Positions 1 to 9,624 are shown, counted from the stretch's first letter. The stretch is 64,000 nucleotides of DNA from Lysobacter sp. Root494 (GCF_001427225.1 NZ_LMFH01000008.1:62001-126000); one strand, 5' to 3'. Translations and numbers: made by a program. The notes: generated from the sequence alone by a model not told the origin.

Positions 1-522
1 GTCGGCGGTCGACGTCACCATCGGCAGCAGCGGCGAGTCCTCGGGCAGCGCCTCCACTTCGGCGAGGTCGCCCATGCGCGTGCGCCCGCTCCACGCGACG
101 ATGCGCTGGAACTGCGCAACCTGCTCGCGGTTGGCGAACTTCGGCTCGCCTTTCGCCTGGTTCAACCGGTACAGGCAGAGGTAGTTCGCGCGCCCCTTCA
201 ACAAGGCCGTCTTGAGGCCGCGACCCAGCGCATCGCGCACGCGTGGCAGGTCGCGGTGGTACAGCTGGTCCTGCAACGCGCGCGTACCGGTGGAGATGAT
301 CGTCTTCATTCCTGACAACAGCGCGGGAACGAGATAAGCGAACGTCTTGCCGGTTCCGGTCCCCGCTTCCGCGATCAGCGTGCCGCGCGTCTCGAATGCA
401 TCGGCAATGGCGACGGAAAGATCCTGCTGCGCGGAACGCGGAGCGAAGGCATCGATCCGGGAAGCGAGCTCACCGCCCTCGCTCAATGCCGCGCGGCTGG
501 CTTCAGCAAGACGGGAGGACAT
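1..522 (-). CDS. DinG/YoaA-family ATP-dependent DNA helicase (C-terminus outside window)
   Basis: This is the N-terminal 174 residues of an XPD-like superfamily 2 helicase; the rest lies to the left of position 1. It starts at the ATG at 522. The Walker A motif is EAGTGTGKTFAY (about residues 52-63), followed by motif Ia IISTGTRALQDQL and the start of the iron-sulphur domain with ANYLCLYRL, which carries the first expected cluster cysteine. Proteins of this family unwind DNA 5'-3' during repair of stalled forks and R-loops. Family membership is clear, but DinG cannot be separated from YoaA without the C-terminus. It starts 6 bp after the stop of the TPR lipoprotein gene, which itself overlaps mrcB, so the three genes look like one transcript. 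Confidence 0.9.
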   Translation of the reverse strand, partial: MSSRLAEASRAALSEGGELASRIDAFAPRSAQQDLSVAIADAFETRGTLIAEAGTGTGKTFAYLVPALLSGMKTIISTGTRALQDQLYHRDLPRVRDALGRGLKTALLKGRANYLCLYRLNQAKGEPKFANREQVAQFQRIVAWSGRTRMGDLAEVEALPEDSPLLPMVTSTAD

Positions 523-528
523 GCAGGC

Positions 529-1119
529 TCAGTAGCGATTCAGTGCAGCGACCGTGCACGCGTCGCGCTGCGTGCGCGCAGCGCGCACTTCGGCTGCGGC
601 CGCGGCGACGCGCGCGGTGGCCTGTGCTTCGCTTTCGCTGCGGCGGATCACGCGGTCGTTGGCGCGCAGCAGCGCGGCCTGCAGCAGGGTTTCCCAGTGC
701 CGGCGGCACAGCGGGCCGGTGGTGGACCCCAGGTCGATGGCCTGCTTCGCAAGTTGCTGCGCCTGTTCCTGATCGCGCAGTAACAACGCGAGTTCGGCAC
801 GTTCCTGCAGCAACGCGGGATCCTGCGCGTTGAGCTTCATCGCACGATCCAGCAGGTCGGCCGCGCCGCGATACATATGTCTGGCCTCGAGCTGAGCGGC
901 CTGTTGTCGCAGGTCTTCTATCTCGGGATCGCGCAGGGGCTGCACGTCGAGTTCGTTCGAAGTCGCCGCTCCCGCCGACCGTATGGTCTTCACCAGTGCT
1001 GCAGCATCGAAGGCCGGCTCCACGGGCTTCGGTGCCGGCACGGTGCATCCGCCCAGCATCAGCGAGCCCGCGACCACGGCAACCCGCCATCCTGGCGAAA
1101 TATTCATCAATGATCTCAT
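529..1119 (-). CDS. TPR-like outer-membrane lipoprotein
   Basis: A 196-residue putative lipoprotein. A hydrophobic signal peptide ends in the lipobox LGGC with the lipidated cysteine at residue 25, followed by a Pro-rich linker and a helical region (about residues 60-130) with TPR-like spacing (AADLLDRAMKLNAQDPALL). The C-terminal part is alanine-rich and has three further cysteines. The start is fixed by a 4-base ATGA overlap with the mrcB stop codon, which implies translational coupling. Sitting directly behind PBP1B, it could be an outer-membrane partner of that synthase, as LpoB is in enterics, but it has no visible similarity to LpoB; that role is only inference from position. Confidence 0.8.
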   Translation of the reverse strand: MRSLMNISPGWRVAVVAGSLMLGGCTVPAPKPVEPAFDAAALVKTIRSAGAATSNELDVQPLRDPEIEDLRQQAAQLEARHMYRGAADLLDRAMKLNAQDPALLQERAELALLLRDQEQAQQLAKQAIDLGSTTGPLCRRHWETLLQAALLRANDRVIRRSESEAQATARVAAAAAEVRAARTQRDACTVAALNRY

Positions 1120-3500
1120 TGCTGGTCCGGCGGCGCCGCCGCTTCCTCCGTGTCTTCGTCGTCATCGCGGCCGATACCGAACCAGTCGCGCCAGCCGCCG
1201 CCCTCTTCTTCGGCAGCAGGCTGTGGCATCGGACACGGCGTGTACGGCGGCGCGAAACCGGCAACGAAGGCGAAACGGCGTGCGCCCGCACAATTGGCGT
1301 CGGTGGTGTTGTTGCCAGTCACCCACTGCCAGTCGATGCCCTTGTCGCCCACCTGCAACGGCGCGCTCGGCAGGCGCGCGAAGATCGCCGACCACACGCG
1401 CATCGCGCCGGTTGCGCCGTACAGGCCGGTTTCCTTGTTCTGGTCGTTGCCGACCCAGATCACCGCGAGGTGGTCGCCGGTCCAGCCTGCGAACCAGCTG
1501 TCGCGACCATCGTTGCTGGTCCCGGTCTTGCCCGCGGCATTCAGGCGGCCGAGGCCATCGCGAACGAGCTGCGCCGCGGTGCCACTGGTCACCGTCTGCT
1601 GCCCCGCGATCGTGATCAGGCGTGCGGCGATCGCGTCGCCTTCCTGCGCGGGCGCAGGCTTGGTGTCATAACGCTTGAGCGCGCGGCCGCTCGCATCGAG
1701 CACGCCGCGCACCGCGTGCAACGGCTGCACTTCGCCGCCGCTGGCGAGGAACTGGTACAGCTGCGCCATCGCATACGGGCTTTGATCCACCGCGCCGAGA
1801 ATCAGCGACGGTCGCGGCGGCGCCTGGATACCGGCGAGTGTGCGGATCAGGTCGGCCACGCGCTCGGGCCGCACCTTCATGCCGACGCGCACGGTCGCCT
1901 GGTTGTACGACATCGCGAGGGCATCCATCAGGCGCACGGTGCCGTGGCTGCGGCCATCCGAATTGCCGGGGCTCCACTTCTTCCCGCGGCCGAGGTCGAC
2001 AGTCACCGGCGAATCGTCGACGTAGCTTGAAAGCGAATACTGCTCCGGTGTCGCCAGCGCGAGCAGGTACACGAAGGGCTTGAGCAGCGAGCCCACCGGA
2101 CGCTGCGCTTCCACGGCGCGGTTGAAGCCGTGCTCGGTATGCAGGCGGCTGCCGACGACGGCGACGACTTCGCCGTTGTGCACGTCGGTAACCACGAGGC
2201 CCGCCTGCAGCGGCGGACGGCGCCTGCTGTCGAGGCTCTTGAGCGTGCGCGTTACCGCGCCTTCGGCAAAGGCCTGTGCGGCCGGCGACATGCCGGTCAT
2301 CACGCTGAGCCCCGCGCCGACGAGCTGGTCGGCCGGATAGTCGCGCGCGAGCTGGCGGCGAACGAGGTCGACGTACGCCGGGAAGCGGTTCGGCGCGAGG
2401 CTGCCTGCTTCCGGGGTCACGCCCAGCGGTGCCTTCAATGCGCGCTGGTATTCCTTGTCGTCGATCAGGTTGGTTTCGCGGAATTCGCCAAGCGCAAAGT
2501 TGCGGCGCTCCAGCGCACGCTCCGGATTCCGGCGCGGGTCGTACCAAGAAGGACCGCGCACGATGCCGACCAGCAATGCAACCTGTTCGGTGCTGAGGTC
2601 GCGCAGGTCACGCCCGAACCAGAACTCGGACGCGGCGGCCACACCATGGATCGCCTGCGAGCCACGCTGGCCGAGATAGACCTGGTTGAGGTAGGCCTCG
2701 AGGATGTCGCGCTTGTCGTAACGCGCGTCGATGATCAGCGCGTAGAGGATTTCGTTGAACTTGCGCGAGATCGTCTGTTCCTTGCCGATCCCGAGCAGGC
2801 CGCTGCGCGCGAGCTGTTGAGTGAGCGTGCTGGCGCCCTGCTTCTTGCCGGTCGCGGTCTTGAAAGCCGCCCGCACCATGCCGCTGAAGTCGATGCCGAT
2901 GTGGTGGTTAAAGTCGCGGTCCTCGACCGCCTGCAATCCGGTCACCAGCAACTCGGGCACTTCCTCGATGCGGACCAGGCGCCGCTCTTCCTGCTTCTGT
3001 CCGTACAACGATGCTATGCGCGCCGGATCCAGTCGCGCGACTTTCAGCTTGCCCTTGCTGGTGACATCGCGAAGCGTGGCCACGCGTCCGCCGGAGACCA
3101 CGATTTCGAGTCGTTTCGCCGGCACCACGCCATCGACATCGTTGAAGCCGCGACTGGAGATCTTCCAGTGTCCGCCGTCCTGCGCGTAGCTGCCTTCGCG
3201 ACTGCCGTCGCCGGCGTGGTACCCGGCCGCGTCGAGTTCGGTCTTGAGCGTGCGCGTGTCCAGCACCAGGCCCGGCTTGAGCTCCAGCGGACGCGCGTAG
3301 ACGCGCGTTGGAATCTGCCACTGCAGGCGTCCGAAACGCTCGGTCACCTGGTGGTTGAGATAGAGCATGTAGGGGATCAGGAATCCCAGGCCGAGGCCGA
3401 TCGCGGCGAGTGTCCAGGTGACCAGCCGGCGCTTCCACTGTGCGGTTTCGCCGTCTTCGCCCCGACCGCCTTCTTCGTCTTCGTCGTAATCGATCGCCAC
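1116..3500 (-). CDS. mrcB: Penicillin-binding protein 1B, bifunctional peptidoglycan synthase
   Basis: A 794-residue class A PBP that polymerises lipid II into glycan strands and cross-links the peptides in the periplasm. An acidic cytoplasmic tail is followed by a membrane anchor (residues 26-49), a UB2H-like region (about 65-155), a GT51 domain with catalytic Glu193 in the motif EDRDFNHHIGIDF, and a transpeptidase domain with S471-LLK-474, SYN at 531-533 and KTGTS from 658. All catalytic motifs are intact. The start codon is GTG at 3500; no better ATG lies upstream. A -10-like TATTCT sits 8 nt before that GTG. The C-terminus carries an unusual Asp/Glu-rich tail (about the last 20 residues). 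It leads the mrcB-lipoprotein-dinG unit and is divergent from the glycosyltransferase gene. Confidence 0.96.
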   Translation of the reverse strand: MAIDYDEDEEGGRGEDGETAQWKRRLVTWTLAAIGLGLGFLIPYMLYLNHQVTERFGRLQWQIPTRVYARPLELKPGLVLDTRTLKTELDAAGYHAGDGSREGSYAQDGGHWKISSRGFNDVDGVVPAKRLEIVVSGGRVATLRDVTSKGKLKVARLDPARIASLYGQKQEERRLVRIEEVPELLVTGLQAVEDRDFNHHIGIDFSGMVRAAFKTATGKKQGASTLTQQLARSGLLGIGKEQTISRKFNEILYALIIDARYDKRDILEAYLNQVYLGQRGSQAIHGVAAASEFWFGRDLRDLSTEQVALLVGIVRGPSWYDPRRNPERALERRNFALGEFRETNLIDDKEYQRALKAPLGVTPEAGSLAPNRFPAYVDLVRRQLARDYPADQLVGAGLSVMTGMSPAAQAFAEGAVTRTLKSLDSRRRPPLQAGLVVTDVHNGEVVAVVGSRLHTEHGFNRAVEAQRPVGSLLKPFVYLLALATPEQYSLSSYVDDSPVTVDLGRGKKWSPGNSDGRSHGTVRLMDALAMSYNQATVRVGMKVRPERVADLIRTLAGIQAPPRPSLILGAVDQSPYAMAQLYQFLASGGEVQPLHAVRGVLDASGRALKRYDTKPAPAQEGDAIAARLITIAGQQTVTSGTAAQLVRDGLGRLNAAGKTGTSNDGRDSWFAGWTGDHLAVIWVGNDQNKETGLYGATGAMRVWSAIFARLPSAPLQVGDKGIDWQWVTGNNTTDANCAGARRFAFVAGFAPPYTPCPMPQPAAEEEGGGWRDWFGIGRDDDEDTEEAAAPPDQQ

Positions 3501-3640
3501 TGGATGCCAGAATAGGTGGGCCGCGCCCGAGTTGGGCGAGTCTAGCGCAGGCCGATCGTGGCTCCGCGAGACGCAGGCGCTGGTTCACGCAAGATTGGGC
3601 TCCAGAGAAAGCAGAAGGCGATGTATCCGGAAAGAAATTC

Positions 3641-5740
3641 ATGAACTGGACCGATCTGCGGTTCCTCTTCAACCGCATTACCGGCCTCTCGAGGCGCGGG
3701 CTGGCGAGCCTGAGGACAAGGGGATTCAGTTCCACCTGGCGGCGGGTGAAAAACCAGTTCCTGCGTGTTCCGCAGGAACATCGCGCCGGCCTGTACTTTC
3801 CCGATTCCGGCCCATTCGCAACACTCGCCGTGCCGGCGCCATCATCCGGCAGTGCGCCGATGGCGAGCCTCGTGATTCCTGTGTTCAACCATTTCGGGCA
3901 CACGCTCGCGTGCCTGCGTGCACTGGCAGCGCATCCGCCGCTCGCCTCCATCGAAATCATCTGCGTGGATGACGGTTCGTCCGACGAAACCGCGACGGCG
4001 CTGCCACAGGTCGCCGGCCTGCGATACCACCGTCGACCGGAGAACGGTGGCTTCATCGCCGCCTGCAACGACGGCCTCGCGCTGGCGCGGGGCGAGTACG
4101 TGATTTTCCTCAACAACGACACGGTGCCCCAGCCAGGCTGGCTGGACGTGTTGCTGAGCACGTTTGCTGCGCATCCCGGAACGGGCATCGTTGGTGCCGC
4201 GCTGCTCTATCCCGACGGCCGCCTGCAGGAAGCCGGTGGCGTGGTCTGGCGCGACGGCTCCGCGGACAAACTCGGACGCCTGCAGGCCGCGGACTCCTCG
4301 GCCTTCGCGCATGTTCGCCGCGTGGATTACGTATCCGGCGCCGCGCTCGCGATCCCGCGCGCACTATGCCTCTCGCTCGGCGGTTTCGATTCGCTGTACG
4401 CACCGGCCTTCTACGAGGACACCGACCTGGCCATGCGCGTGCGCGCGACCGGACTGCAGGTACTGGTGCAACCCGCATCGCATGTAGTGCACGTCGAAGG
4501 CGTGACGACCGGCACCGACGACCGCCATGGCGTGAAATCCGGTCAACCGATCAACCAGCGACGCTTTGCCGAGCGATGGAAGTCGGTGCTCCCTGCGCAG
4601 CCGCCGCATGCAACGAAGTCCGTTTCCGTCACCGACCACCATTACCGACAGACCGTACTGGTGGTGGATGCGCTGACGCCGCGACCGGATCGTGATTCGG
4701 GGTCCCTGCGCATGGTCAACCTCATGCGATTGCTGCACGACGAAGGCGCGCATGTGGTGTTCCTGCCTGCGAACCATGCCCGGGACGGGCAATACACGGA
4801 GGCACTGGGGCAGCTCGGCGTCGAAACGTGGTTTGAACCCTGGTCGGGCAGTACGCCAGGGTGGCTTCGCGAGCACGGCGACCGCTTTGATGCGGTAGTG
4901 CTCTCACGTCACTACGTCGCGCGCGACTTCCTGCCGCTCATCCGCAAACACGCGCGTCGCGCACGCGTCGTCTTCGACAGTGTCGACCTGCACTACCTGC
5001 GAGAGCGGCGTGGCGCCGAGGTATCCGGCAATGCGCGCGCGCAACGCGCGGCCGAACAGACCCGCGCGCTCGAACTCGACGTCATCCGCCGCAGCGATGT
5101 CACGCTGGTCGTGAGCGAGGTCGAGAAACGCCTGCTCGCGATCGATGCGCCGGACGCGACGGTGGAAGTGCTTTCCAACCTCCACCAGATCGCCGGGCCC
5201 GGGCTGCGGTTCGAGGAGCGGGACGACCTCGTCTTCGTCGGTGGCTTCCGCCATCCACCCAATGTCGATGCGGTGCACTGGTTCGCCTCGTCCGTGTTCC
5301 CACACATCCGCGAACGCCTGCCCGGCGTGCGCTTCCATTGCATCGGCGACGACGTGCCGGATGAAATCGCCGCGCTGGCCTCGCAGCCGGGCGTGATCGT
5401 GCACGGCCACGTGCCGGACATCGCGCCCTACATGGACGGCGCCCGCATCGCGGTGGCGCCGTTGCGCTTCGGTGCCGGGGTCAAGGGCAAGGTGAATCTC
5501 AGCATGGCGCACGGACAACCCGTGGTCGCCACGTCATGCGCGGTCGAAGGCATGCATCTTCGCGCCGGCGAGGACGTACTGGTGGCGGACGATGCAATGG
5601 CCTTTGCCGAAGCCGTCGTGCAGGCCTATCTCGACGAAACGCTGTGGCAGCGACTGGCGGAGAACGGGCTGCTCAATGTGGAGCGCCATTTCTCGCTGGA
5701 AGCCGGGCGCGACGTGGTCAGGCGGGTGTTGTTGGCCTGA
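3641..5740 (+). CDS. Two-domain glycosyltransferase (GT2 + GT4-like)
   Basis: A 699-residue fusion of two glycosyltransferase domains. The N-terminal GT2 (GT-A) domain has VIPVFNH, the nucleotide-sugar-binding segment CVDDGSSDET and a DXD-like NNDT followed by a hydrophobic stretch (about residues 70-330). The C-terminal domain (about 345-699) resembles GT4 (GT-B), with VFVGGFRHPPNVDAV, a Rossmann region and the donor-site segment FGAGVKGKVN. The chosen ATG at 3641 is preceded by GGAAAG 6 nt upstream; the frame is open further upstream, but there it lies antisense to mrcB. No membrane helices are obvious, so it probably acts on the cytoplasmic side of the membrane in surface polysaccharide or O-antigen synthesis. 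The substrate cannot be named, because no other polysaccharide gene is nearby. Confidence 0.88.
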   Translation: MNWTDLRFLFNRITGLSRRGLASLRTRGFSSTWRRVKNQFLRVPQEHRAGLYFPDSGPFATLAVPAPSSGSAPMASLVIPVFNHFGHTLACLRALAAHPPLASIEIICVDDGSSDETATALPQVAGLRYHRRPENGGFIAACNDGLALARGEYVIFLNNDTVPQPGWLDVLLSTFAAHPGTGIVGAALLYPDGRLQEAGGVVWRDGSADKLGRLQAADSSAFAHVRRVDYVSGAALAIPRALCLSLGGFDSLYAPAFYEDTDLAMRVRATGLQVLVQPASHVVHVEGVTTGTDDRHGVKSGQPINQRRFAERWKSVLPAQPPHATKSVSVTDHHYRQTVLVVDALTPRPDRDSGSLRMVNLMRLLHDEGAHVVFLPANHARDGQYTEALGQLGVETWFEPWSGSTPGWLREHGDRFDAVVLSRHYVARDFLPLIRKHARRARVVFDSVDLHYLRERRGAEVSGNARAQRAAEQTRALELDVIRRSDVTLVVSEVEKRLLAIDAPDATVEVLSNLHQIAGPGLRFEERDDLVFVGGFRHPPNVDAVHWFASSVFPHIRERLPGVRFHCIGDDVPDEIAALASQPGVIVHGHVPDIAPYMDGARIAVAPLRFGAGVKGKVNLSMAHGQPVVATSCAVEGMHLRAGEDVLVADDAMAFAEAVVQAYLDETLWQRLAENGLLNVERHFSLEAGRDVVRRVLLA

Positions 5741-5753
5741 CTCCTGCGGTCGT

Positions 5754-7376
5754 CTATTGCCGACCCTGCTCCGCCGGTGCGAGCAGCGCAGTGCGCAGGC
5801 GTTCGGCAAGCGCATCGAGGCCTTCGGTCGCAGGATCGAGCGTCCGCGCGGCATCGAGCGCCGCCCGCGCGCCCTGCAGTTCTCCCGCGCCCAACCGCTG
5901 GTCGCCGAGTGCGAGCCAGCGGCGCGCCAGTTCGCGGCGGCTTTCGCGCACTGTCGCCGTGTCGCCTTCGAGCGCTCTGCGCGCATCGAGGCAGCCGCCG
6001 GCACGCACCAGGCGGTTTGCCCGAAGCGCATCGCTGAAGCAGTCCGCTGCAGCGGGCACGAGGCGCGCGGACGCGGCGTGCACGCGCGGATCATGCGGTG
6101 CGATCGCGCGCGCGGCGCGCAACTTGTCGAATGCACTGTCGCCCGGAGGCGTGAGCAGATCGCCACGCGCCTGGGCCCTGGTGGCATCCGCAAGCAGTTG
6201 CGCGACGCGCGTGCGCTGCGAAGCGGTCGGCGTGCTGGCGGTGGAGCTCTGGCGCTGCGATTGGCGAGCGCGTGCGAGATGCTCCTGCGCCTGGGCGATC
6301 GCAGGACTCTGTGCCGCGGACGAGCCCGCGATCGTGCGGGCCTGGCGCAATTCGGCTTCGGCTTCGCTGAAGCGGTAATCGGCGGCGTGGCGTTCGCTGC
6401 GACGCGCGTGCGCGGTTGCAACCGCCTGCACGCCGTTCAGTGCCTCGGCATCCTCCGGGTTGACCAGCAACGCGGCGCCGTAGTTTTCCAGCGCCTTCGT
6501 GAGTTGTCCGCGGCGCAATTCACGATCCCCCTGTTTGCGCTTGCTTTCGGCTGCGCGGGCGAGCGCGGCAAGCGCGTCGGGCAGCTCGACGTGGCCGGCA
6601 TCCGCCTGCTGCACGCGGCGCACGACCACGCTCGCGCCCGCGAGATCGCCGGCATCCAGCCGCGTCGTGGCCTGTTGCAGAAGATCCGACAAGGTGTCTT
6701 CGCGGCCTTCAAGGGCCTGCGTGTTGCCGGGTTCGAGTTCGAGCACGCGCTGGTAAAGCGGAAGTGCGCCGTCGGCGCCTTCGAGCTTGCCGTTGCCACG
6801 CGCGGCAGCAGCGGTTTTCAGCAATTCATCGATACCGACCGATGCCGCTTCGTTGCGCCGCAACTGTTCGCGCAAGGTCTCGACCTGCGCACGCGGAACG
6901 GAAAGGTCTTCTGCAAGCTCCAGCGCCTCGTGCGCCTGTGGAAACCGGCGCCGCGATATCGCCGCGCGTGCCTGCGCGAGCGCCGCCTGTCCTACACGAT
7001 CGAGCCCCGCGCGCGCATCGGTCCTGTCCGGATCCAGCGCCAGTGCCGCCGAATAGAGCTCCCGTGCACCGGTGCCATCGGCGGCGGTCAACCTGCCCTG
7101 CGCCAGCGCACGCGCAGCCCGTTCGTGCAGGCGCTCCGCGCGTGTCTGCGGCCAGAGCCAGTTGGACAGGGGCTGGCGCAATACCAGAAGAAGCATGAGG
7201 ACAAGCAGGAGAGCGGTGAGGATCCAGCGCCAGTCCCACGAGAGCACGCGCTGCGTCACCGAGGTGCGCGGCGTGCGATCCGCCGGTTTGGCGAACCTGA
7301 GTTCATCGAAACGGCCCAGCGACGGCTCGCGCCGTTGCCTGCCCTGGGACTGCGTATCGGGTTCCTGCGACGTCAT
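5754..7376 (-). CDS. Membrane-anchored TPR-repeat protein
   Basis: A 540-residue protein with a polar N-terminus (about 45 residues), one strong transmembrane helix (residues 51-66, ILTALLLVLMLLLVL) and then a long all-helical region full of Ala-rich TPR motifs (for example ALPLYQRVLELEPGNTQALEG and ALENYGAALLVNPEDAEALNG). The orientation is probably cytoplasmic N-terminus with periplasmic TPRs, so a scaffold role is likely. A cytosolic Arg/Gln-rich tail precedes the helix. No catalytic domain is visible. It ends 13 bp from the convergent glycosyltransferase gene and starts 48 bp after relA, with which it may be cotranscribed. A TATCCT 7 nt before the ATG could give it its own near-leaderless start. 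Confidence 0.8.
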   Translation of the reverse strand: MTSQEPDTQSQGRQRREPSLGRFDELRFAKPADRTPRTSVTQRVLSWDWRWILTALLLVLMLLLVLRQPLSNWLWPQTRAERLHERAARALAQGRLTAADGTGARELYSAALALDPDRTDARAGLDRVGQAALAQARAAISRRRFPQAHEALELAEDLSVPRAQVETLREQLRRNEAASVGIDELLKTAAAARGNGKLEGADGALPLYQRVLELEPGNTQALEGREDTLSDLLQQATTRLDAGDLAGASVVVRRVQQADAGHVELPDALAALARAAESKRKQGDRELRRGQLTKALENYGAALLVNPEDAEALNGVQAVATAHARRSERHAADYRFSEAEAELRQARTIAGSSAAQSPAIAQAQEHLARARQSQRQSSTASTPTASQRTRVAQLLADATRAQARGDLLTPPGDSAFDKLRAARAIAPHDPRVHAASARLVPAAADCFSDALRANRLVRAGGCLDARRALEGDTATVRESRRELARRWLALGDQRLGAGELQGARAALDAARTLDPATEGLDALAERLRTALLAPAEQGRQ

Positions 7377-7424
7377 CGGCCCGAGGATACCGCCACGGCC
7401 ATGAATTCCCGTTCGCGCCGGCGA

Positions 7425-9560
7425 TCAGCTGCGCTGCGCGTGTTCGACACCGGCCAGGGCCGACAGCTTGCCCAGCAGCGTGGACAGCTGGCCGTAGTCG
7501 TTCACGCGCAGGCGCGCCCGCAGCCGCACGTGGGCGCCGTTGCGCTCCAGCTGGCTGCTGATGCTGGTGACATGCGCGTTCGCCTGCGCGATCACGTTGC
7601 TGACTTCCTTCAGCAGCCACTTGCGGTCCACCGCCAGTACTTCGACGTCGACTTCGTAACCCCCGCCCTTGCCGCCCCACTCCACCGGCAACACACGTTG
7701 CGGCTGCGCGGCGGCGAGGCGCAGGTACGAAGCGCAATCGGGCCGATGCACGGTGACTCCGCGACCACGCGTGAGATACCCGACGATCGGCTCGCCGGCG
7801 ACCGGCTGGCAACAGCGCGCGAGCTGCACCAGCAGGTTGCCGACGCCTTCCACCGTGAATTCGGTGGTCCGGTTCGCGATCTTGCGCGGTGCCCGCGATA
7901 CCTGGATCGTCGCGGAAGCCGGTTCCTCCGCGGCGCGCTCCAGCTCGAGCAGCGCGCGGCCGACCTGATGCGGCCCGACGTCACCCAGCGCCACCAGCAC
8001 ATGGAGGTCGCCATCGCTGTGCACGTTGAAGCGCTCGTGCACCGGCGCGAGATCCGCGCCCAGCACGCCGAGCCGGCGCAGTTCCTTGTCCAGCAGTTCC
8101 TTGCCTTCCTGTTCGTTGCGCGCGCGGTCGAGCTTGTGGAACCAGGTCCGCACCTTCTCGCGCGAGCGGCTCGACGCAAGGAAGCCGTTCGAAGCGATCA
8201 ACCAGTCGCGACGGGGTTCCGCGTGCTTGCCGGTGAGGATTTCCACGCGGTCGCCCGTCTGCAGCTTGTGGTCCAGCGGCACGATGCGCCCGTCCACTTT
8301 CGCCCCACGACAACGATGCCCGACCTGCGTGTGCACGTGGTAAGCGAAGTCGAGCGGCGTTGCACCCGCGGGCAGGTCGATCACTTCCCCCTTCGGCGTC
8401 AGCACGTAAATGCGGTCTTCCACCAGCTCATTGTCGAATTCGCCGCTGAGCCCGCCCTCGCCTTCGCCATGCGCCTCCAGCAGCTTGCGCATCCAGGCGA
8501 TCTTGCGATCGAAGGCCGCATCCGCGCTCTGGCTGCCGACTTCCTTGTACTTCCAGTGCGCGGCGACGCCCAGTTCGGCCTGGCGATGCATCTCGAAGGT
8601 GCGGATCTGCACTTCCAGCGTCTTCCCTTCCGGGCCGATCACGGCGGTATGCAGCGATCGATAGTCGTTTCGCTTCGGCCGCGCGATGTAATCGTCAAAC
8701 TCGCTCGGGATCGGCGCCCACGTGGAATGCACGACGCCGAGCGCGGCGTAGCAGGACGCGATGTCGTCGACCAGCACGCGCACGGCGCGCAGGTCGTAAA
8801 GCTCGCTGATCGGCACGTCCTTGCGTCGCATCTTCTTCCAGATGCTGTAGATGTGCTTGGGACGACCGGCGACGTCGGCTTTCACGCCCTGTGTGGCCAT
8901 CGCCTGCTGCAGCGTCTGCTTCACCGATTCGATGTAGCGTTCGCGATCGCCGCGCTTCTCGTCGAGCAGGCGCGCGATCTGCTTGTACGTGTCGGGTTCC
9001 AGGTAGCGGAACGCGAGGTCCTCGAGTTCCCACTTCAGCTGCCAGATGCCGAGGCGATTGGCCAGCGGCGCGTGGATGTCGCGGGTCAGCTCGGCGAGCG
9101 CGCGCTGTTCCGCCGCCGGCATCGATGCCGCGTGGCGCATGCGCGAAAGCTGGCGCGCGAGCAGGATCGGCACGACGCGCAGGTCGCGCACGATGGCGAG
9201 CAGCAATCGGCGCAGGCCTTCATTGCTGGCATGCGAACCACGCTCGGCATGCAGCGACCACACCTGCGACGCGGCATTCTGGCCTTCCAGGAGCGCGGCG
9301 ACAGCGGGAAATTTCCTTTCGATGTCCCCGAGGCCGCCTTCGGGCGGCGGACAGTCGTGCAGCAGTGCCGCGGCAATGGTTTCACCGTCCGCGCCGAGCT
9401 TCGCCAGCGTGTCCAGCGTTGCTTCGATGAGCGCCTGCGCACTGCATGGAGCGGCTTCGGTGCCATACGCCGCCTGCAACGCGCGACGCAACGGCTCGGC
9501 GACGGCTGATGCGGACGGCGACGACAACAGTGCATCCAGGTTGGCAGGCGCGGCGTTCAC
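7425..9560 (-). CDS. relA: RelA-type (p)ppGpp synthetase
   Basis: A 711-residue long RSH enzyme that transfers pyrophosphate from ATP to GDP/GTP on stalled ribosomes. Order: degenerate HD domain (about 1-180), synthetase domain (about 220-350, with GRPKHIYSIWKKM, YDLRAVRVLVDD and VQIRTFEMH), TGS domain (about 385-450, beginning near RIYVLTPKGEVIDLP), a zinc-finger/RIS region with CC (ARCCQP) and a C-terminal ACT domain. The synthetase carries EFDD, the RelA-type EXDD signature rather than the RXKD of SpoT. The HD segment keeps an HD pair but lacks the downstream ED pair, so hydrolase activity is unlikely. The start is GTG at 9560 with no Shine-Dalgarno sequence. It is divergent from the secreted-protein trio. 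Confidence 0.95.
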   Translation of the reverse strand: MNAAPANLDALLSSPSASAVAEPLRRALQAAYGTEAAPCSAQALIEATLDTLAKLGADGETIAAALLHDCPPPEGGLGDIERKFPAVAALLEGQNAASQVWSLHAERGSHASNEGLRRLLLAIVRDLRVVPILLARQLSRMRHAASMPAAEQRALAELTRDIHAPLANRLGIWQLKWELEDLAFRYLEPDTYKQIARLLDEKRGDRERYIESVKQTLQQAMATQGVKADVAGRPKHIYSIWKKMRRKDVPISELYDLRAVRVLVDDIASCYAALGVVHSTWAPIPSEFDDYIARPKRNDYRSLHTAVIGPEGKTLEVQIRTFEMHRQAELGVAAHWKYKEVGSQSADAAFDRKIAWMRKLLEAHGEGEGGLSGEFDNELVEDRIYVLTPKGEVIDLPAGATPLDFAYHVHTQVGHRCRGAKVDGRIVPLDHKLQTGDRVEILTGKHAEPRRDWLIASNGFLASSRSREKVRTWFHKLDRARNEQEGKELLDKELRRLGVLGADLAPVHERFNVHSDGDLHVLVALGDVGPHQVGRALLELERAAEEPASATIQVSRAPRKIANRTTEFTVEGVGNLLVQLARCCQPVAGEPIVGYLTRGRGVTVHRPDCASYLRLAAAQPQRVLPVEWGGKGGGYEVDVEVLAVDRKWLLKEVSNVIAQANAHVTSISSQLERNGAHVRLRARLRVNDYGQLSTLLGKLSALAGVEHAQRS

Positions 9561-9624
9561 GATGACTTGCGGGGGATTTGTGGGCCCGGTCTACACTAGC
9601 CCCCATCTGCCCGGAGGAACAGCC

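Noticed and set aside
5592-9509. A 1305-residue plus-strand open frame
   Set aside because: It lies antisense to the TPR membrane protein and relA and has biased, repetitive composition (Arg/Ala/Gln), typical of a shadow frame in GC-rich DNA.
9561-9624. TTGCGG-N19-TACACT as the promoter of the paralog triplet
   Set aside because: A spacer of 19 bp is long and the -35 is weak, so it was not listed.
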